Shown here: positions 59,621 to 64,000 of the stretch, one piece after another | Layout of the letters: each line of letters starts with the position of its first letter | How positions within the stretch are numbered: the first letter of the stretch is position 1 | NCBI GenBank assembly: GCA_944548615.1 | Contig: OX155961.1 | Coordinates: forward strand, 11,463,239-11,527,238 | Length of the DNA: 64,000 nt | Reading direction: 5' to 3' | Origin: Micropterix aruncella | Taxonomy: Eukaryota; Arthropoda; Insecta; Lepidoptera; Micropterigidae | The notes under the pieces: generated by a model | The model's input: the letters and a program-made list of their open reading frames with translations, nothing else | The model's database searches: none | Told to the model about the DNA's origin: nothing | Made by a program: the position numbers and the translations under genes

Positions 59621-61918
59621 GATCACACCCGAGACCTCAATAATTTTTCACAGTCTTCCTTAGATTTAGTTAAGTTATATTTGATTAAAATATACTAAAA
59701 TCGTTTTAGTTGATTGTAAGTCGACACATTTCATTTATCCAATCATTTATGGCTACATACAAACCATAGTGAAAGTAATCTTATGCTTTACACATATTAT
59801 CGTTTTTGCAACCGTGTTACGTATCCTTTTTTTTCAGTTGCAGTTAGTTTTTTCAGCTGAGCGCGAGTTATAAATGTCGCGAAAGCACTCGCTCTATTCA
59901 AACGGCCCCTGAAAGCTGGCTGAAGCCCGTTGAAAACACTTTTTAGTTTCGCCTCTCGTAATACGATCGTCAAACGGCTGAATTAGCAAACTCGGGCTGA
60001 AATTTCAGCCGTACAATTGAAGAGTTTTTCAGTGGCCCAATTTCAATTCACCTTTCAGCGCAATATAATTTTTCCTGCAATCGATGTACTATTTATCATC
60101 CGATTTGGTCATTAAGGCGATTGTATCATGGTATCCTTGTACTCTATCTAAAGTCCGTTGCCAATTGTGAATCACATTGTTATTCCTATAACTCGACAAC
60201 TTCTAAAAATATAGATATTAATTGTACCCCGATAAAAAGAGCCACTTATATACTATATTTTTTTTGTACATTGTTTAAATGTATCTCTAATAGGTTTCTA
60301 AGTATTTACTCAGACATATAATAATGTCTGAGTTTTAGAAGTATAAAAACACTGACTATGAAATGGTTTCGGACAGACATATAAAAATTAACAAAAATAA
60401 ATTCAATGTTGTTTAACCACGTGTCAAACTAAATTTAGCCAGGCAAGATTAAAAACATCCAGGCCATATTATTTCAAGAGGTTAATAAAAGCTTTAAAAA
60501 AAATCAGATGTCAAGTTTACTGGAAAAGTAGATAAAGGAGTTCTTATTTAAAAAATCCTCTTTTCTCTCACGAATACTTTATTAAAAAGAAGTATCTACA
60601 GGGAAACTGTTTTTAAACAGAAGTTTTACATATTTGGAAACCATATTTATGTACTTAGCAATAACATTTGGTTTCAAAAGGAGAACAGTTTAAATTTTCA
60701 TTCCGATATGAATTATTCGAATTAAAATTTTTGGACAATTTTACATATCATTAGATTCTATTTTACTCATTTTGGATTATATATTTTGAAAATGAATATA
60801 TCAATTTATTGGTACGTGATATATTAAATGTCATTTTTTTAATTATTACATTGATTGCTGTGCGAATGTAATTTTTTTTCGAATTAGAGTACTTTATATG
60901 TATGTTTTTTTTTGTTTTGTGTAAATTTAATTTTTAATCAATATTAAAACGTAAAAGAGATAGTTACAATTTCTAAATCTAAGGGAAATGTTAGTTTTGA
61001 TCTATTCTTGAAATTATACAGTTTAAATAATTATAAATAATTATAATTACAACAGTTTAAATGATAGTAATGAATTGCACTATTTTATATTACGACTTGA
61101 TATATACATAATAATTAAATACTAAATATTAAATACGACTATATAGATACATATTAAATTTTAAATCTAATTTAGTTGATTACATTCAATGTTTTCACGA
61201 TGTCATCAAATAAAGAAATCTGAAATCTGACCTATTCAAGTATCAACTTTTGAGCTACTTATAAAAGTGCACTAGGGTTTGCAGAGCGGAACGCGAGACT
61301 ACAATACGATACGAGTGCGACATAAACATAAAAAGACAATGATAAGCCTTTCGTTTTCCCGCCAAAACGACTCGAAATATCCGCTGGCAAAAAAAATGGC
61401 CGGCATGTGTAAACGGACACCGTTAAAATTTATCATGCGAAAGTGGCCAACGACCAATTTATACAGACGGAGTAAAAGGTCATACGCGACTTATACTACT
61501 TTCACATATATACGAAACGAGCAGGTATGCATATATAGTGTACTTACACGTGCACTCAAGTAAATAGTGTAGGTACTTACAAATAAATAATTCAAAATAT
61601 TCCCTATTTAGCCACATCCCATACGAAAAAGCCCTGCCCCCAATCGATTTAGCTCCGCCTACAATCGGACTAGCTCCACCTGTGGCCGACTTTTAAAATA
61701 TTTCGCATGTCATATTTGACATTTGAAAAATTTCAGCGCATGTTTCAGTGCTTTTTATATGTTTTGCAAGTCACTGTATTCTTAGATTTGGCGTGCTTAA
61801 ATTACCGTCTTTTCGCACTAGACATCTAGTGTGGTAAAAAGCAGTCTAGATTCCAAGTATTGCTTACGATGTTTTAATATATTATTACAAATCGGTCGCT
61901 AACTATTGGCCTCATACA
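59621..61918. other. unassigned stretch
   Basis: No gene recognised. 59840-60070 is less AT-rich and holds GGCTGAAATTTCAGCC, a perfect 16-bp palindrome. 60308-60333 is a perfect hairpin. The frame at 61279-61563 has no motif. Confidence 0.3.
60308..60333. other. perfect 10-bp stem hairpin
   Basis: ACTCAGACAT, loop ATAATA, ATGTCTGAGT. No run of T follows as in a classical terminator, and no gene precedes it. Confidence 0.6.
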
Positions 61919-62002
61919 CAAGGTCAAAGTCGCGCAACGAGCCATGGAGAGAGAAACTCTTGGAGTTTCACTGCGCGATAGGTCGTATCATCACAAGTGC
62001 TA
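61919..62002 (+). pseudogene. short RTE ORF2 remnant
   Basis: HKVKVAQRAMERETLGVSLR then DRSYHHKC and a stop. The QRAMERxxLGVSLRDR motif is the RTE ORF2 signature behind the RT domain. Nothing else of that element is visible, and it abuts a different LINE. Confidence 0.7.
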
Positions 62003-62308
62003 AAAGCGGACCGGTTCTCAATTTCATAAGGAGCTTTTCGAAACATTACGGTGTAGGGTTAAACATAAAATAAAAGACTCTTTCAATTTGTACATGCACA
62101 ATATTGAGACATCTATCCAGGATAGTTCACGCTTCTGCGAATATGTTCGTAGTCAGCGAACTGCTGGTGGGGTACCCCAGAATGTGGTCTATAATGAGGC
62201 TACATATTCGGGTGCTGCAGCCGCTGATCTATTTGCGAATTGCTTCTCATCAGTGTTTCTACCGAACGCACCGGCCTTAGATGGTTACGACGGTTGGACG
62301 GCAAGTTA
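62003..62308 (+). pseudogene. LINE ORF2, linker between endonuclease and RT
   Basis: SFNLYMHNIETSIQDSSRFC, then EYVRSQRTAGGVPQNVVYNE, then AAAADLFANCFSSVFLPNAP. The Y-x-x-x-IE...F-x-x-YV-x-S-x-R and ADLFANCFSSVF pattern is what precedes the RT in Jockey/CR1-like ORF2. The frame is lost at the insertion at about 62309 and the RT resumes at 63034. Confidence 0.75.
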
Positions 62309-62424
62309 GATGGTTCTATGAAATTGAAGCAATACGATTGAAAGGGCAATATTGCCTATTCGTATTGAAAGCAGCAATATAGACGTACAGCTCATAATTG
62401 AACGATTCAATGTATTTTCCACAT

Positions 62425-62575
62425 TAGTCGTCGAATGAAGTCGTGCGCGCTGGAATCAACCTAATTTGTGAACATTTATTAGGAGAATTAACAAAAAAGC
62501 AGAGAAGAAATTGCCGACGCTGGTGGATGCGACCATGGATATCGGGAAGAATGCACCTGGGAGCATTCTCAAACT
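62425..62575 (+). pseudogene. Harbinger transposase N-terminal fragment
   Basis: Plus strand: AGINLICEHLLGELTKKQRR then NCRRWWMRPWISGRMHLGAF. The K-x-RR-x-x-RRWW-x-RPW-x-x-R...GAF signature marks the start of HARBI1-type nucleases. The DDE nuclease domain is absent because the sequence changes to the opposite-strand gene after about 62575. Confidence 0.65.
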
Positions 62576-62750
62576 TTACATCTTCCTCAGTCAATCCTTC
62601 GATATTCATATCTTCTTTTAGTGCTTTCATTGCATTTGCGCGTACATCACGATTTTTATAACTTTCTATTTTATAGTTCCACAGGCATTCGTACTTTTTG
62701 AAATGCTCTAAAAACACTGGCGTTTGCTCATCCTTCCATTTAAATACCAT
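62576..62750 (-). pseudogene. MADF-domain protein N-terminal fragment
   Basis: Minus strand from ATG 62750: TPVFLEHFKKYECLWNYKIE, SYKNRDVRANAMKALKEDMN, IEGLTEEDVK. F-x-x-x-x-K-x-x-CLWN and YKNRDxRxxAxxAL are the first helices of the MADF (Myb/SANT-like) domain, the usual second protein of PIF/Harbinger elements. The last helices are missing at the junction. Confidence 0.75.
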
Positions 62751-63033
62751 GTTTATTTCGTGGCGTCGCGTCCTGTAAAAAGTCTCGGGAGTGCTTGGTG
62801 ACGTCCTTCTGCGACAGGTCCGCGCGTGTGACTGAATTGAATTGAATCATTCAATGCACGTGTTTACATGCTCAATATGCGTTCAATGCATTGGTCATTG
62901 AAAGCCAGTATTGAAGAATTCGGTCTTGCTGGAAATGTTTAATGCGATTGTTCAATGGCATTGAATGATTCAATATCAAATTTACATGGTGCAATTTAAT
63001 TACTCATTGAACATTGAAAGACAGAATTGAACC

Positions 63034-64000
63034 ATGAAATATGGCCATGCTGTCATTGCTGAAGCGACTATTATGTCGGGCGTCGCAAATTCTTCATGCG
63101 TCAACGTCCGCAGTGTAACTGAAAAGGATATTCGGTTTGCAATACGCAAGATGAAATCAGTCCGCACTATTGGACCTGATAGAGTTCCTCCTTATGTTAT
63201 CAAAGCATGTTGTGAGTCTTTTATACAACCTCTTATGCATATATTTAATAGATCATTGGAATCTGCAACATACCCCTACAAGTAAAAGATATCTAGAGTA
63301 ACTCCAGTACCAAAAAGTGGCGATAAGGTGCAGGTTGATAATTACAGGCCGATTTTAGTATTATCAGCCTTTCCTAAGCTTTACGAGACGATTCTCCACC
63401 GAGAAATGTATACCTAACTATGAGGTACACTGTTGGATGTCCAACACGGGTTCCGTCCTAATCGTTCCACAACTACCAACTTATCTGTTTTTACGGATTA
63501 TGTTACTGGTGAGTTGGATAGCACCTCAAGGGGACAAGTGGATATCGTGTATTTTGATTTCAAGAAGGCCTTTGATAGAGTCTATAACGATGCTCTACTC
63601 CGAGAACCGGCTGCTGCCGAATTCTCAAGTAAACTGTTGGAATTTTTCGCAGATTACTTGGGGGGCCCCCAGAAATTCGTTATATTTGGCGATTTTGATT
63701 CCAAACTATACAACACTCAATCGGGGGTTAGCGAAGGATCAAACTTGGGGCCTTTGTTATTCAACTGCTTTGTTAATAATCTGAGTAAAGTTGTCACATC
63801 AGCACGTTGTCTAATGTTTGCTGGTGGTGTCACATTATTTTTATCTACTGGAAGTGCTGAGGCCTGCGAGCTCTTCCAACGTGATATTAATGCAGTTTAT
63901 GCATGGAGCCAAGCTCGTAATCTTCACTTCAATATTAACAAATATTCAGTGATGACATACACAAGATTGCCTGCTCATCTAATGTATGATTACTTCATCG
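63034..64000 (+). pseudogene. LINE ORF2 reverse transcriptase, running off the window
   Basis: Palm and fingers of a Jockey/CR1-like RT, all in one frame but with stops at 63283, 63415 and 63421. In order: DIRFAIRKMKSVRTIGPDRV and PPYVIKACC; VTPVPKSGDK and NYRPILVLSAFPKLYE; HGFRPNRSTTTN; motif A DIVYFDFKKAFDRV; motif B GVSEGSNLGPLLFN; motif C region MFAGGVTLFL (63814-63843), where the conserved A-D-D is A-G-G; thumb-side ARNLHFNINKYSVMTY. It continues past 64000. With motif C lost it cannot polymerise. Confidence 0.9.

Larger units (their letters stand above)
62309..63033. mobile_element. internally deleted PIF/Harbinger element inside the LINE
   Basis: About 725 bp between the two LINE parts. 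Ends look inverted over ATGGTTC and GAACCAT with weak similarity beyond; I could not define a 3-bp duplication. It carries the N-terminus of a HARBI1-like transposase on plus and of a MADF protein on minus, meeting near 62576. CATTGAAT and ATTCAATG words are frequent in the right 200 bp. Confidence 0.6.

Noticed and set aside
61279..61563. 94-codon basic open frame
   Set aside because: No motif, no homology I recognise, single exon in AT-rich DNA.

Overview
The window is eukaryotic, AT-rich, non-coding insect DNA and most likely from a moth or butterfly. Four observations point that way: Helitron ends of the Lep1 type (5' TC plus a TATACTAATATTA-like start; 3' GC-rich hairpin plus CTAG), a tRNA-derived SINE with intact box A and B, the repeat that ends in a TTTTTTGAAGTCGGT block, and a Bel-Pao LTR retrotransposon with arthropod-type domains. 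The species call is inference. I found no host protein-coding gene that I would defend. Almost every open frame that encodes something recognisable belongs to a mobile element, and most are broken.

Layout. 1-13.4 kb: a SINE remnant; a Tc1-like element with very long inverted repeats (969-2601); a mariner remnant; copies of an unclassified GC-rich repeat (family A); a PIF/Harbinger-like element with a minisatellite and a G-rich core (7525-8808); and a minus-strand LINE 3' end (9905-10690). 13.4-27.6 kb: a hAT-type element (13427-15971) carrying a LINE; an element with mirrored C and G tracts (16421-17391); further LINE 3' ends; a second hAT MITE (21394-22139, perfect 8-bp TSD); fold-back MITEs (family F); and the longest family A copy.

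27644-36554 is a full-length, apparently young Bel-Pao retrotransposon. It has two 1429-bp LTRs that look identical, a polypurine tract, and gag, protease, RT, RNase H, integrase and DUF5641 in order. The coding region is interrupted by one in-frame TGA near the start of gag and one frameshift inside pol.

36.7-46 kb: Helitron-like elements, one holding two nested LINE insertions with clear target duplications, two others set in opposite orientation; a hAT MITE; a short nested palindrome with TA flanks; and a LINE tail. 47.9-48.5 kb is an almost pure 599-bp (AT)n tract. 49-64 kb: LINE RT and RNase H remnants of several clades, a complete SINE, minisatellite repeats, a 33-bp-TIR element, a hAT MITE, a fold-back MITE split by a LINE, and at the right edge a LINE RT. 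That LINE is interrupted by what looks like an internally deleted Harbinger element keeping the 5' ends of both of its genes. Its RT catalytic aspartate pair has become two glycines.

The genes do not form a pathway. The window is best read as a layered record of transposition, in which nesting order can be deduced at several sites.
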